Below the pieces are notes generated by a model, which did no database searches, had not been told where the DNA came from, and was given only the letters and a program-made list of their open reading frames with translations. The position numbers and the translations under genes were made by a program. DNA of 64,000 nucleotides from Eubacteriaceae bacterium (GTDB taxonomy: Bacteria > Bacillota > Clostridia > Lachnospirales > Lachnospiraceae), in assembly GCA_902362455.1 (NCBI GenBank), contig CABIWJ010000001.1, positions 124,001 through 188,000 on the forward strand, in the 5' to 3' direction. Each line of letters starts with the position of its first letter. Position 1 is the first letter of the stretch. Shown here in pieces: positions 8,730-17,061 of the stretch.

Positions 8730-8764
8730 CCCCTCACTTATTAACGTAAGTGAGGGGATTTTTT
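8730..8764 (+). terminator. Intrinsic terminator of hup
   Basis: CCCCTCACTTA (8730-8740), a six-base loop and TAAGTGAGGGG (8747-8757) form a perfect 11-bp stem followed by ATTTTTT. Confidence 0.92.
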
Positions 8765-8794
8765 ACTTACCAGGAAATTTCGTTGAAATTGTCC
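8758..8794 (+). repeat. 37-nt repeat, copy 1 (terminator-linked)
   Basis: These 37 bases, from the T-tract of the hup terminator through GAAATTGTCC, are identical to 39333-39369. They can fold as GGAAATTTC-GTT-GAAATTGTCC. Here the right half (GGTAAGTAAAAAA in the other copy) is missing. Confidence 0.8.
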
Positions 8795-8823
8795 CGGCGT
8801 ATAGTATTTTGAAAGGAGTAATT

Positions 8824-9063
8824 ATGAGATTAGATAAATATTTGAAAGTATCGAGAATTATTAAGAGAAGAACAGTAGCGAATGAAGCCTGCGATGCAGG
8901 AAGGGTTCTGGTTAATGACAAGCCTGCCAAAGCATCTGTAAATGTTAAGGTAGGAGACATTATTGAAATATTATTTGGTACTAAATCGCTTAAGGTTGAA
9001 GTTTTAGATATTTCTGAAACAGTTAAGAAAGATGAAGCCAAAGAAATGTATAGAGAGTTGTAA
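8824..9063 (+). CDS. rqcP: S4-domain RNA-binding protein RqcP
   Basis: A 79-residue protein that is essentially one S4 RNA-binding domain: MRLDKYLKVSRIIKRRTVANE, then GRVLVNDKPAKAS and VGDIIEILFGTKSLKVEVL. It matches RqcP (formerly YabO), which works with RqcH in ribosome-associated quality control, adding C-terminal alanine tails on stalled 50S subunits. A longer reading from 8713 runs through the hup terminator and is rejected; the ATG at 8824 has GAAAGGAG upstream. It is followed by yabP as in Bacillus. Confidence 0.93.
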   Translation: MRLDKYLKVSRIIKRRTVANEACDAGRVLVNDKPAKASVNVKVGDIIEILFGTKSLKVEVLDISETVKKDEAKEMYREL

Positions 9064-9120
9064 TAATTCCTATTAGTGCAAAATATACTAGCAACATAGA
9101 GGTCGAAAGGGTGATATGTT

Positions 9121-9435
9121 GTGGGGTATTCAGAAAGCAGAAATGAATTTGCAAGGACGGGCACAAGAGGTCAGAAAGATATAGTAAGCCATAAAATTAT
9201 TATAACAGGTCGGACACAGGGAATAATATCAGGCGTATTAGATGTTATTGAATTCGATAATAATATGGTTAATTTAGATACATCTATGGGCAGGCTTATT
9301 ATTAAGGGCAGGGAAATGAAGGTAAAGGGGATTAATCTGGAGAAGTCAGAGGCAGAAATAGAGGGCAATATCGATAGCATTGTTTATACTCAGAAGCAGT
9401 CTGACGAATCACTTATCAAACGATTGTTTAAATAG
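9121..9435 (+). CDS. yabP: Sporulation protein YabP
   Basis: A 104-residue YabP/YqfC-family protein (SHKIIITGRTQGIISGVLDVIEFDNN, shortened, then TSMGRLIIKGREMKVKGINLEKSEAEIEG). In Bacillus it is a sigma-E-controlled mother-cell protein of unknown mechanism, made with YabQ. The start is GTG at 9121 with GAAAGGG about 8 nt upstream. YabQ begins 8 bp after its stop, so the two are coupled. Confidence 0.92.
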   Translation: MGYSESRNEFARTGTRGQKDIVSHKIIITGRTQGIISGVLDVIEFDNNMVNLDTSMGRLIIKGREMKVKGINLEKSEAEIEGNIDSIVYTQKQSDESLIKRLFK

Positions 9436-9443
9436 GTGGAAGC

Positions 9444-9944
9444 ATGAGTGGTGAGATAATTAATGAAGTCGATATTTTCTTCAGGGCCATAATATTAGGA
9501 GCGTTATTCGCCTTAATATATGATTTTATCAGGATAATACGAAGAATTGTTTTCAAGTCATTTATAATAATGGGCTTAGAGGACATTCTCTACTGGTTAA
9601 TAATGTCTGTTATGACATGCGTATTCTTGTACAAGGTTAATGGTGGAGTCATAAGGTTATATATAATTACAGGGATAGCTGCCGGAATGATATTATATGA
9701 ATTAAGCATTGGCCGGTTTGCTGTGAAATATTTAACAATTGTTCTTAGATTTATATTAAGAAAAATATGTGAAATTTTAAAAAAAATACAGAAAATACTA
9801 GATTTGGGATTGAAAAAAGTTTTTAAACCTATTAAAATATTATGTAATAAGTTCAATGTGAAGATATTAAGAGGCAGTAAAAGAGGTGCCGGAATTGAAG
9901 AAGAATTTAAAAGGAAAATCAAAAAAAAGAAAAAATGTACTTAA
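9444..9944 (+). CDS. yabQ: Spore cortex protein YabQ
   Basis: A 166-residue membrane protein with about four hydrophobic segments (roughly residues 10-30, 45-65, 70-90 and 92-105) and a basic C-terminal tail rich in lysine. The motif RAIILGALFALIYDFIRIIRR identifies the YabQ family, needed for cortex formation in Bacillus. AGGTGGAAGC precedes the ATG. Its 3' end overlaps the start of the divIC-like gene. Confidence 0.92.
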   Translation: MSGEIINEVDIFFRAIILGALFALIYDFIRIIRRIVFKSFIIMGLEDILYWLIMSVMTCVFLYKVNGGVIRLYIITGIAAGMILYELSIGRFAVKYLTIVLRFILRKICEILKKIQKILDLGLKKVFKPIKILCNKFNVKILRGSKRGAGIEEEFKRKIKKKKKCT

Positions 9945-10203
9945 TTCAATAGCTGTCATAGTTATTATGATAATATTTGTAGGGATAATATCATACCAGA
10001 CGAATAGTCTGAAAGCTAAGAGAGATGAATTGAATGCGAAAGAACAGAAGCTTCAGCAGAGCTATGAAGAAGAGAGTGAGAGAACTTCAGAACTTGAGAA
10101 ACAGAGAGTGTATGTGCAGACTAAAGAGTACATAGAAGAAGCTGCGAGAAAGCTTGGTTTTGTATATCCTGATGAGATAATATTAAAGCCTAAGAAAGAT
10201 TAG
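9895..10203 (+). CDS. divIC: Septum formation initiator, DivIC/FtsB family
   Basis: A 102-residue bitopic division protein: a very basic N-terminus (LKKNLKGKSKKRK), one membrane helix (about residues 18-38), a coiled coil (KAKRDELNAKEQKLQQSYEE onward) and the family C-terminus KEYIEEAARKLGFVYPDE. It should join the FtsL-DivIB septal complex. The start is TTG at 9895, because AAGAGGTG (9880-9887) is then at proper spacing; a GTG at 9886 would lie inside that ribosome binding site. It overlaps yabQ by 50 bp, implying coupled translation. The stop codon lies in a short direct repeat that flanks repeat copy B. Confidence 0.9.
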   Translation: MKKNLKGKSKKRKNVLNSIAVIVIMIIFVGIISYQTNSLKAKRDELNAKEQKLQQSYEEESERTSELEKQRVYVQTKEYIEEAARKLGFVYPDEIILKPKKD

Positions 10204-10339
10204 TGTGAAAATCAAATTGATAGGTTGATTTTTCGCACAGCTATTTGCTTTTAACTGAAAGCAAATAGCTTTTATGGCAGGTCAGAAATCGCTTGTGCGA
10301 ATTTCTGACCGCCTCTTTGCGGTAAGCCGCGAAGAAGTT
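10204..10339 (+). repeat. Multi-hairpin repeat element, copy B
   Basis: This copy follows the divIC stop directly. Hairpin 1 is GTGTGAAAATCAA against TTGATTTTTCGCAC, hairpin 2 GCTATTTGCTTT against AAAGCAAATAGC, and hairpin 3 GGTCAGAAAT against ATTTCTGACC; hairpins 2 and 3 are perfect. The 8-bp direct repeat AAGATTAG flanks it (10196-10203, which includes the divIC stop, and 10340-10347). In Bacillus an S1-domain gene (yabR) occupies this place. Confidence 0.82.
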
Positions 10340-10412
10340 AAGATTAGTCTACAGTTTCTTAAAATAGTCTAGGTACATAAAATCGCCTCAAAAATGTTTT
10401 TGAAAGGGAAAA

Positions 10413-10478
10413 TGTCTAAAACTTTATTAGAAATGCTACATTGCTTTGACAAAAAAAACACAAAGACCTATATATAAT
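10413..10478 (+). promoter_or_regulatory. spoIIE promoter with 21-bp spacer, Spo0A-type
   Basis: TTGACA (10446-10451) and TATAAT (10473-10478) are perfect sigma-A boxes but are 21 bp apart. Known Spo0A-activated promoters such as Bacillus spoIIE and spoIIG have this long spacing. TGTCTAA (10413-10419) and TTTGACA (10445-10451) each differ by one base from the 0A box TGTCGAA or its reverse. An alternative -10, TATATA at 10469, would give a normal 17-bp spacer. Confidence 0.55.
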
Positions 10479-10522
10479 GACCTCCATAAAAGGCAGATGC
10501 CTAAAAAATGGAGGTTTATTTT

Positions 10523-12619
10523 ATGAATAACAAAACAAACAGAATTAAATTAATTGCATTGAATCTGATAGGAATTGTACTTGCGGGCAGTAATATGTAT
10601 GGACTGAATCCTGTAGGAATGGGATATTCATCAGCATTATACGCAAGCGGTTCACCAGGGATAACTACTATAATAGTAATGTTACTTGGAATGGCAAATA
10701 ATTTTCAGACGATAGATATAGTAAAATACATATCTGCGATAAGTGTAATCATCATTATATCCAAACTGACTGCCGTTAATAAATTGCGTGTAAATGAATA
10801 TGCAAGCGCAATAATATGCTTTATTTCAGTATTTACACTTGAAGTTACCGATTTATTAATTAATGAGAAATACACGACATTTGCAATGAATATGGAGACA
10901 GTTATGACATTAGCGATGCCTGTGATTATGTCAGTATTTTCAGCGGCATTAAATATCACATTCAGGAAAGCTATTCAGGCACTCATAAGTGGAAAAGCGG
11001 TCTATGATAATGAAGAAATGTTTAGTATGGCACTTATTACCGGGTTGGTTATCTATAATATAGGTGAGCGAATGACGATTCCGGCATCGGGAATAGAGAT
11101 AATATTGTTCTTTTCAATTTTGTATGGCGCATATAAATATGGTGCGGGAATGGGTGCCATAATTGGTTCGGCATGTGGAATATCCTTGTGTTTATGGTAT
11201 GATGATGCGAAATACTTAGGAATAATGTGTATGCTTGGAATTGCGATAGGAATATTCAGGGAATTAGGACGAGTTATCAGTGTGTTATCAATGATTTGTG
11301 CGTGCCTGACAGTCGGCTATGCGGCATATCCGTTATTCATCAGTGACAATATTGTCAAGGGGCTGCTTGGTGCGGGTATAATATTTATGATGCTTCCTAA
11401 AAATATTATCTACAGATTCGAAGAGAATATTAATAATAATGAAGAAAATGATATGCAGAAGATACTTGAGGAAAAGTTGACAAATGCGGCAAAGGCGATA
11501 GAAAAACTGTCTAAGAGCATATTAAAAAATGATATGGAGACAGGTAATATTGACAGTATTGAGACGAATACAGACATTAACCAGATATGGAAGAATAAAT
11601 TTGATGAGAGCAGAAATATTATGTCAGGGCAGCTTAACCAGATTTCTAAAATCATAGAAGAATATTCGCATGAAATGTATGATTTTGTGAAGATTACCGG
11701 GGAAGAGGAGGAATATATAAGACATAAATTAAAGGGCAGAAAAGTATATATGGATAAAATAATGGGTATAGAGAACCGCAGACATAAAAAAGAATATTTA
11801 ATAACAGCAAAATGCGAGAAAGGTGTGACGATTGGAACAAGGGAGATAGCAGAGGCGGTAAGTGAGGCATTTGGAAAGGCATATATGCCATCTAGAAATT
11901 GCAGAAAGGTAATCAGTAATGAATTCACGACAACGACATATGTGGAGGAGGCAAATTTCTATGTACTACATGGTGCAGCGAGAAAGGCAAGAGGTGAAGG
12001 TGGAATATCGGGAGATAATTATTCGCTTAAAGAATTAGAGAATGGACAGGTTCTTATGGGAATTTCAGATGGTATGGGTTATGGAACAAGTGCATGCCTT
12101 GAAAGTGAAACAGTAATTGAATTGTTAGAACAGCTTTTAGACAGTGGTTTTGATGGTGATACAGCACTTAAAATGATTAATTCAGTTATGATAATGAACT
12201 CAGAGGAGGAACACCCTGCAACACTAGATTATGGTGTAATTGATTTACATTCAGGCATGTGCGATTTAGTGAAAATCGGAGCAGCTACGACATTTGTTAA
12301 GAGGGGCAACTGGGTTGAAACGATTAAATCTACATCAATGCCGCTTGGTATGTTTGCCGAAGTCGATTATGACAGCACAAGTAAGAAATTATATGATGGA
12401 GATTTGGTGATTATGGTGTCTGACGGTGTAATCGATGCACTTAATACAGAAGACAATGATGGTAAATTGGTTGAAATCATAAGGGATATCGATGGTGGTT
12501 CGCCCAAAGAGATTGCAGATTGCATCTTAGAAAAGGCAGTTTCAGATAAATCAAGACTGACTGACGATATGACTGTATTAGTAACCGGGATATGGGAAAA
12601 TAATAAAAAGATAGCATAA
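10523..12619 (+). CDS. spoIIE: Stage II sporulation protein E, PP2C phosphatase
   Basis: A 698-residue protein with about ten membrane helices (residues about 8-300), a central regulatory region (about 305-480, coiled-coil rich) and a C-terminal PP2C phosphatase (about 485-695). Phosphatase motifs are intact: SDGMGYGTSA, VIMVSDGVIDAL and LTDDMTVLV carry the metal-binding aspartates. SpoIIE dephosphorylates SpoIIAA to activate sigma-F and takes part in polar septation. It is somewhat shorter than the Bacillus protein (827). The ATG at 10523 is chosen because GGAGG lies 8 nt upstream; the ATG at 10508 is part of that ribosome binding site. Confidence 0.95.
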   Translation: MNNKTNRIKLIALNLIGIVLAGSNMYGLNPVGMGYSSALYASGSPGITTIIVMLLGMANNFQTIDIVKYISAISVIIIISKLTAVNKLRVNEYASAIICFISVFTLEVTDLLINEKYTTFAMNMETVMTLAMPVIMSVFSAALNITFRKAIQALISGKAVYDNEEMFSMALITGLVIYNIGERMTIPASGIEIILFFSILYGAYKYGAGMGAIIGSACGISLCLWYDDAKYLGIMCMLGIAIGIFRELGRVISVLSMICACLTVGYAAYPLFISDNIVKGLLGAGIIFMMLPKNIIYRFEENINNNEENDMQKILEEKLTNAAKAIEKLSKSILKNDMETGNIDSIETNTDINQIWKNKFDESRNIMSGQLNQISKIIEEYSHEMYDFVKITGEEEEYIRHKLKGRKVYMDKIMGIENRRHKKEYLITAKCEKGVTIGTREIAEAVSEAFGKAYMPSRNCRKVISNEFTTTTYVEEANFYVLHGAARKARGEGGISGDNYSLKELENGQVLMGISDGMGYGTSACLESETVIELLEQLLDSGFDGDTALKMINSVMIMNSEEEHPATLDYGVIDLHSGMCDLVKIGAATTFVKRGNWVETIKSTSMPLGMFAEVDYDSTSKKLYDGDLVIMVSDGVIDALNTEDNDGKLVEIIRDIDGGSPKEIADCILEKAVSDKSRLTDDMTVLVTGIWENNKKIA

Positions 12620-12803
12620 TAAATACTTGCTAATAAATTTAGAATAAAGTAACATATATTATAAATACTGGTAATTTATAAAGTCAGAGTTATAAAATAT
12701 TGAAAAGAACAGAAATAATAAAAAACCGGTGTATATAGGAGCCGGATTAATATAAACGAATATATAGAGAAATAATAAAAAGCAAAATTGATAAAGGTAG
12801 ATT

Positions 12804-14297
12804 ATGAACGAATTAATTAAAGTCAGAAAATATATGGAACAATTTAATATGGCAGAAAAGGGAGAAAGCGTCATTGTGGGTGTATCAGGTGGCGCTGATT
12901 CCGTATGCCTGTATAAAATACTTCTGGAACTTAAGAATTATTTTGATATAGATATTATTGCAGTTCATATACATCATGGAATACGTGGAGAAGAAGCAGA
13001 CAGGGATATGAATTTTGTGGAAAATATGTGTAAGAATGATGGTGTTAAGTTTAGATGCTATAAATATGATGTCCCTGGATATGCTAAGACTAACGGATTA
13101 TCAGAGGAAGAAGCGGGCAGAACGTTAAGATATAAGGCATTTGATGAAGTGGCGAAAGAACTTATAAGTAATGGAAGAAGTGTAAAGATTGCGGTGGCAC
13201 ATAACAGGAATGACAGTGCCGAGACATTTATCCATAATCTGTGCCGGGGAAGCGGACTTAAAGGATTAGCGGGAATTCCATATAAGAATGGCAGTATAAT
13301 AAGACCGGTATTGTGTCTTACACGCGAAGAGATAGAGATGTACCTATCAGAACATAATATAACACATATAGATGATTCAACTAACTTTACAGAGGATTAT
13401 ACAAGGAATAAGATAAGACACAGAGTGTTGCCATATCTTAGTGAGAACATTAATGATAACAGTATAAGCCACATTTGTCAGGCGGCAGATGAGTTAAGGG
13501 AGATAGAAGATTATCTTTCGGAAGTTACGAATTATATGTATGAAAATATTGTCTCAGAGCATAATAATTGTATTTACATTAACAGAAAGGCTCTTGCATG
13601 TGAAAAAGAAATAATACAGAAGCGTATTGTGAGAGCATGCATTGAAAAGGCAGCAGAAAAGCTTAAGGATATTACAAGGAAGCATATAGAAGATGTGATA
13701 GATTTATGTGGCAGGCAGACGGGACGATATATAATGCTGCCATATGGAATTATAGCCAGAGTCCAATATGATAATATAATTATTGAGAGAGAAAATGTAA
13801 GTAAAGCTGGAGATGAAAAAAATATAGAAAAAGATATCAGGAAAGATATCAGGAAAGATATCGGGAAAGACGGTGTATATACACTGGGAGAAGAAGAGTT
13901 TGATGTAAGGATAATCGATGTCGAAAAAGAGGGAATAAATATAAAATTTTTAATAAATCAACTAAAAAATTACCAAAACTTGTATACTAAATGCTTTGAT
14001 TATGATAAAATACAATTTACTGTGCAATTAAGATATCGTGAATCAGAGGATTATGTAGTTATAAATGCAAAGGGACAGAGAAAGAAACTGAAGAGTTTTT
14101 TTGTGGACAATAAGATTCCGGCAGAAAAAAGAGGTTTGATTCCGGTATTTGCAGATGGTTCACATATTATATGGATTGTAGGTCATAGAATTAGTGAAGA
14201 ATATAAGGTGACAGAAGATACGAAACATTTATTAATAATTTCTAGACTAGAAAGGAAAGAAAATCAAAATGCAGGACAAAATCAGAGTGTTGATTAA
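12804..14297 (+). CDS. tilS: tRNA(Ile)-lysidine synthetase
   Basis: A 497-residue N-type ATP pyrophosphatase that converts C34 of the CAU-anticodon isoleucine tRNA to lysidine. The PP-loop is VGVSGGADSV near residue 30. Other TilS signatures are HIHHGIRGEEADRD, the NRNDSAETF segment and DDSTNFTEDYTRNKIRH, and the C-terminal domain ends with IIWIVGHRISEEYKV. Residues about 340-355 contain a short in-frame repeat (KDIRKDIRKDIGKD) made by a 12-bp tandem repeat, in the linker before the C-terminal domain. The last 29 bp overlap hpt, so the genes are coupled. Confidence 0.95.
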   Translation: MNELIKVRKYMEQFNMAEKGESVIVGVSGGADSVCLYKILLELKNYFDIDIIAVHIHHGIRGEEADRDMNFVENMCKNDGVKFRCYKYDVPGYAKTNGLSEEEAGRTLRYKAFDEVAKELISNGRSVKIAVAHNRNDSAETFIHNLCRGSGLKGLAGIPYKNGSIIRPVLCLTREEIEMYLSEHNITHIDDSTNFTEDYTRNKIRHRVLPYLSENINDNSISHICQAADELREIEDYLSEVTNYMYENIVSEHNNCIYINRKALACEKEIIQKRIVRACIEKAAEKLKDITRKHIEDVIDLCGRQTGRYIMLPYGIIARVQYDNIIIERENVSKAGDEKNIEKDIRKDIRKDIGKDGVYTLGEEEFDVRIIDVEKEGINIKFLINQLKNYQNLYTKCFDYDKIQFTVQLRYRESEDYVVINAKGQRKKLKSFFVDNKIPAEKRGLIPVFADGSHIIWIVGHRISEEYKVTEDTKHLLIISRLERKENQNAGQNQSVD

Positions 14298-14793
14298 AGA
14301 AGAAGATGTGTGTGCTAAGATTAAAGAGATTGGTGATCTAATCAGCAAGAAGTATGCAGGAAAAACAGTACATCTCATCTGTGTATTAAAAGGTGGTGTG
14401 TTCTTTATGTGCGAACTTGCTAAGAGAATCACAACAGATGTATCTATGGACTTTATGGCAGTTTCAAGCTATGGTTCAGGTACAGAGAGCAGTGGAAAAG
14501 TAAAAATTGTAAAAGACCTTGATGAATCAATTGAAGGTAAGAATGTTCTGATTGTAGAAGATATTATCGATTCAGGACGTACATTAAAGGCATTAACGGA
14601 TATGTTATGGCAGAGAAATCCTAACAGTATTGAGATATGCACATTACTTGATAAACCTGACAGGAGAGTTGTTGATGTAAACGTGCAATATACATGTTTT
14701 AATATACCTGACGAATTTGTGGTAGGTTTCGGTTTGGATTATGACCAGAAATACAGGAATCTTCCATATATTGGTGTGGTAGATACAGAATAG
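14269..14793 (+). CDS. hpt: Hypoxanthine phosphoribosyltransferase
   Basis: A 174-residue type I phosphoribosyltransferase of purine salvage, making IMP (and usually GMP) from the base and PRPP. The PRPP loop is VLIVEDIIDSGRTLKAL (about residues 95-111) and the flexible-loop region is MAVSSYGSGTES. The ATG at 14269 lies inside tilS with AAGGAAAG upstream. The tilS-hpt-ftsH order is conserved in Firmicutes. Confidence 0.95.
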   Translation: MQDKIRVLIKEEDVCAKIKEIGDLISKKYAGKTVHLICVLKGGVFFMCELAKRITTDVSMDFMAVSSYGSGTESSGKVKIVKDLDESIEGKNVLIVEDIIDSGRTLKALTDMLWQRNPNSIEICTLLDKPDRRVVDVNVQYTCFNIPDEFVVGFGLDYDQKYRNLPYIGVVDTE

Positions 14794-14832
14794 ATTGTAA
14801 AATGCTCAAAAAGTGAGAGGAGGATTCAAAAA

Positions 14833-16689
14833 GTGAAGAAACAAATGAAAGGCTTTGGTATTTATATAATTGTACTCTTATTAGTTATGTCTGCTTTTTA
14901 TTACATTGCAATATATAATAAGGATACAGATCATTATAAATATAGCGACTTCTTAGAAGATATTAAAAATGATGAAGTTAAGAGTGTAACATTATATCAG
15001 AATAAAGAGGTGCCGACAGGTAAGATAGTTGTCCGTTTAAAAGATGGCGATAAACATAAACTTAATGTTGCAAGTGCTGCTGAAGAAGAAAAGAGACTCA
15101 TAGATAAAAATATAGAATTTACTACGAAGGATGTTGAGAAAGAGAATGTGTTATGGCAGATTCTTCCATACGTCGTAATGATAGTAATTGCTATTATATT
15201 TATATCAATACTTACCGCACAGACAGGCGGCGGTGGCGGAGCTAACCGAATGATGAGCTTTGGAAAGAGCCGTGCTAAAATGGTTAATGACCCTAAGAAG
15301 AGAGTTAAGTTTGACCAGGTAGCTGGCTTACAGGAAGAAAAAGAAGAGTTAGAGGAAATTGTGGATTTCTTAAAATATCCTAAGAAATATCTTGAGGTAG
15401 GCGCAAGAATTCCTAAAGGTGTAATTCTTACAGGACCTCCGGGAACAGGTAAGACATTACTTGCTAAAGCTGTAGCAGGTGAAGCAGGAGTACCATTCTT
15501 CAGTATTTCAGGTTCAGATTTTGTAGAAATGTTCGTTGGTGTCGGTGCATCAAGAGTAAGAGATTTATTTGAAGAGGCTAAGAAGAATTCGCCATGTATC
15601 ATATTTATCGATGAGATAGATGCTGTTGCAAGAAGAAGAGGAACAGGTATGGGTGGCGGACATGATGAAAGAGAACAGACACTCAACCAGTTATTAGTAG
15701 AGATGGACGGCTTTGGTGTAAATGAGGGAATAATAGTAATGGCTGCTACTAACAGAGTAGACATACTTGATCCTGCAATATTACGTCCGGGACGTTTCGA
15801 TAGAAAAGTAGTGGTAGGCAGACCGGATGTTAAAGGAAGAAGAGAAATTCTTGATGTTCATATCAGAGATAAACAGGTTGGTGATGATGTTGACCTTGAT
15901 AATGTAGCACAGACTACAGCAGGTTTTACAGGTGCAGACCTTGAGAATCTCTTAAATGAAGCGGCAATCTATGCAGCAAGACAGAATAGAAAATATATTA
16001 CTCAGGAAGATATTAACCGTTCATTTATTAAAGTTGGTATCGGTACAGAGAAGAAGAGTAAAATTATATCAGAGAAAGAGAAGAGAATTACAGCATTTCA
16101 CGAATCAGGTCATGCGATTTTATTCCATGTTCTTCCTGATGTCGGACCTGTACACACAGTTTCAGTTATTCCTACAGGAACAGGAGCAGCAGGATATACA
16201 ATGCCATTACCTGAGAAAGACGAGATGTTTAATACTAAGGGCAAGATGCTTCAGGACATAATGGTATCATTAGGCGGAAGAATTGCAGAAGAAATGGTAT
16301 TAGACGATATTACGACAGGTGCATCGCAGGATATTAAGCAGGCAACAGCAATAGCTAAGGCTATGGTTACTAAATATGGTATGTCTGACAAATTAGGTCT
16401 TATCTGTTATGGAGATGATGAAGACGAAGTATTTATTGGAAGAGATTTAGCACATACAAGAGGTTATGCGGATGGAACTGCAAGTGCCATTGACAATGAA
16501 GTTAAGAGAATTGTTGATGAATGTTATGCTAAAGCTAAACATATAATCGAAGAACACAAAGATGTATTATATAAGAGTGCTGAACTTCTTATGAAGAAAG
16601 AGAAGATTGGACAGAAGGAATTCGAAGCTTTATTTGACGATAAAGAAGTTAAAGAATCAGAAACATCGGATACAGAAGTGACAGAATAA
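14833..16689 (+). CDS. ftsH: ATP-dependent zinc metalloprotease FtsH
   Basis: A 618-residue membrane AAA+ protease degrading membrane and regulatory proteins. Order: helix 1 (residues 7-27), a short extracytoplasmic domain, helix 2 (about 110-130), the AAA domain with Walker A GPPGTGKT (about 203-210), Walker B IIFIDEID and the second region of homology [18 protein letters not shown], then the M41 peptidase domain with zinc site HESGH near residue 424. Start is GTG at 14833 behind GAGAGGAGG. A clear terminator follows about 230 bp on. Confidence 0.97.
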   Translation: MKKQMKGFGIYIIVLLLVMSAFYYIAIYNKDTDHYKYSDFLEDIKNDEVKSVTLYQNKEVPTGKIVVRLKDGDKHKLNVASAAEEEKRLIDKNIEFTTKDVEKENVLWQILPYVVMIVIAIIFISILTAQTGGGGGANRMMSFGKSRAKMVNDPKKRVKFDQVAGLQEEKEELEEIVDFLKYPKKYLEVGARIPKGVILTGPPGTGKTLLAKAVAGEAGVPFFSISGSDFVEMFVGVGASRVRDLFEEAKKNSPCIIFIDEIDAVARRRGTGMGGGHDEREQTLNQLLVEMDGFGVNEGIIVMAATNRVDILDPAILRPGRFDRKVVVGRPDVKGRREILDVHIRDKQVGDDVDLDNVAQTTAGFTGADLENLLNEAAIYAARQNRKYITQEDINRSFIKVGIGTEKKSKIISEKEKRITAFHESGHAILFHVLPDVGPVHTVSVIPTGTGAAGYTMPLPEKDEMFNTKGKMLQDIMVSLGGRIAEEMVLDDITTGASQDIKQATAIAKAMVTKYGMSDKLGLICYGDDEDEVFIGRDLAHTRGYADGTASAIDNEVKRIVDECYAKAKHIIEEHKDVLYKSAELLMKKEKIGQKEFEALFDDKEVKESETSDTEVTE

Positions 16690-16837
16690 TTTATATATAA
16701 ATGAAATGTTGAAAATGTATAAAAACAAATGATGAAAAATAAGATATTTTGTTGAAATGGAAAATAATGTGTCAATTTGCACAAAAAGTAAAATGATTTT
16801 TTGTAAAGTTTATGCACACTTTTGCATAGACGGATGT

Positions 16838-16945
16838 TATAATCTACATCGTAAAAACCCCCCAATACATTATATAGTTTTTGCTACACCCCATAAGAAA
16901 CGAAATACCTTCTCCAAAAAGGACAGCATGTGAGCTGTCCTTTTT
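16838..16945 (+). ncRNA. Candidate small RNA with C-rich motif and terminator
   Basis: In the 370-bp gap after ftsH a TATAAT (16838-16843) precedes a short stretch with six consecutive C (16858-16863) and four C (16889-16892), ending in a strong terminator at 16916-16945. A start near 16850 would give a transcript of about 95 nt. C-rich single strands could pair with G-rich ribosome binding sites. The -35 box is weak or absent. It could instead be just the end of the ftsH transcript; no family was recognised. Confidence 0.3.
16916..16945 (+). terminator. Intrinsic terminator downstream of ftsH
   Basis: AAAAAGGACAGC (16916-16927), loop ATGTGA and GCTGTCCTTTTT (16934-16945): a GC core with A and T tracts, so it could act in both directions. 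Confidence 0.9.
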
Positions 16946-17061
16946 ACATATAGAAGTGTAGAAGTGTAAAATATTAAAAAATTATAAAACATTATTGCAT
17001 TTGAATGTGAATTATAATAAAATTGTGAAAGTTACATATCATATAATAAGAGGAAAAAACA

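Noticed and set aside
8713-8823. Longer N-terminus for rqcP
   Set aside because: It would translate the hup terminator and the 37-nt repeat; the ATG at 8824 has a ribosome binding site and the family start.
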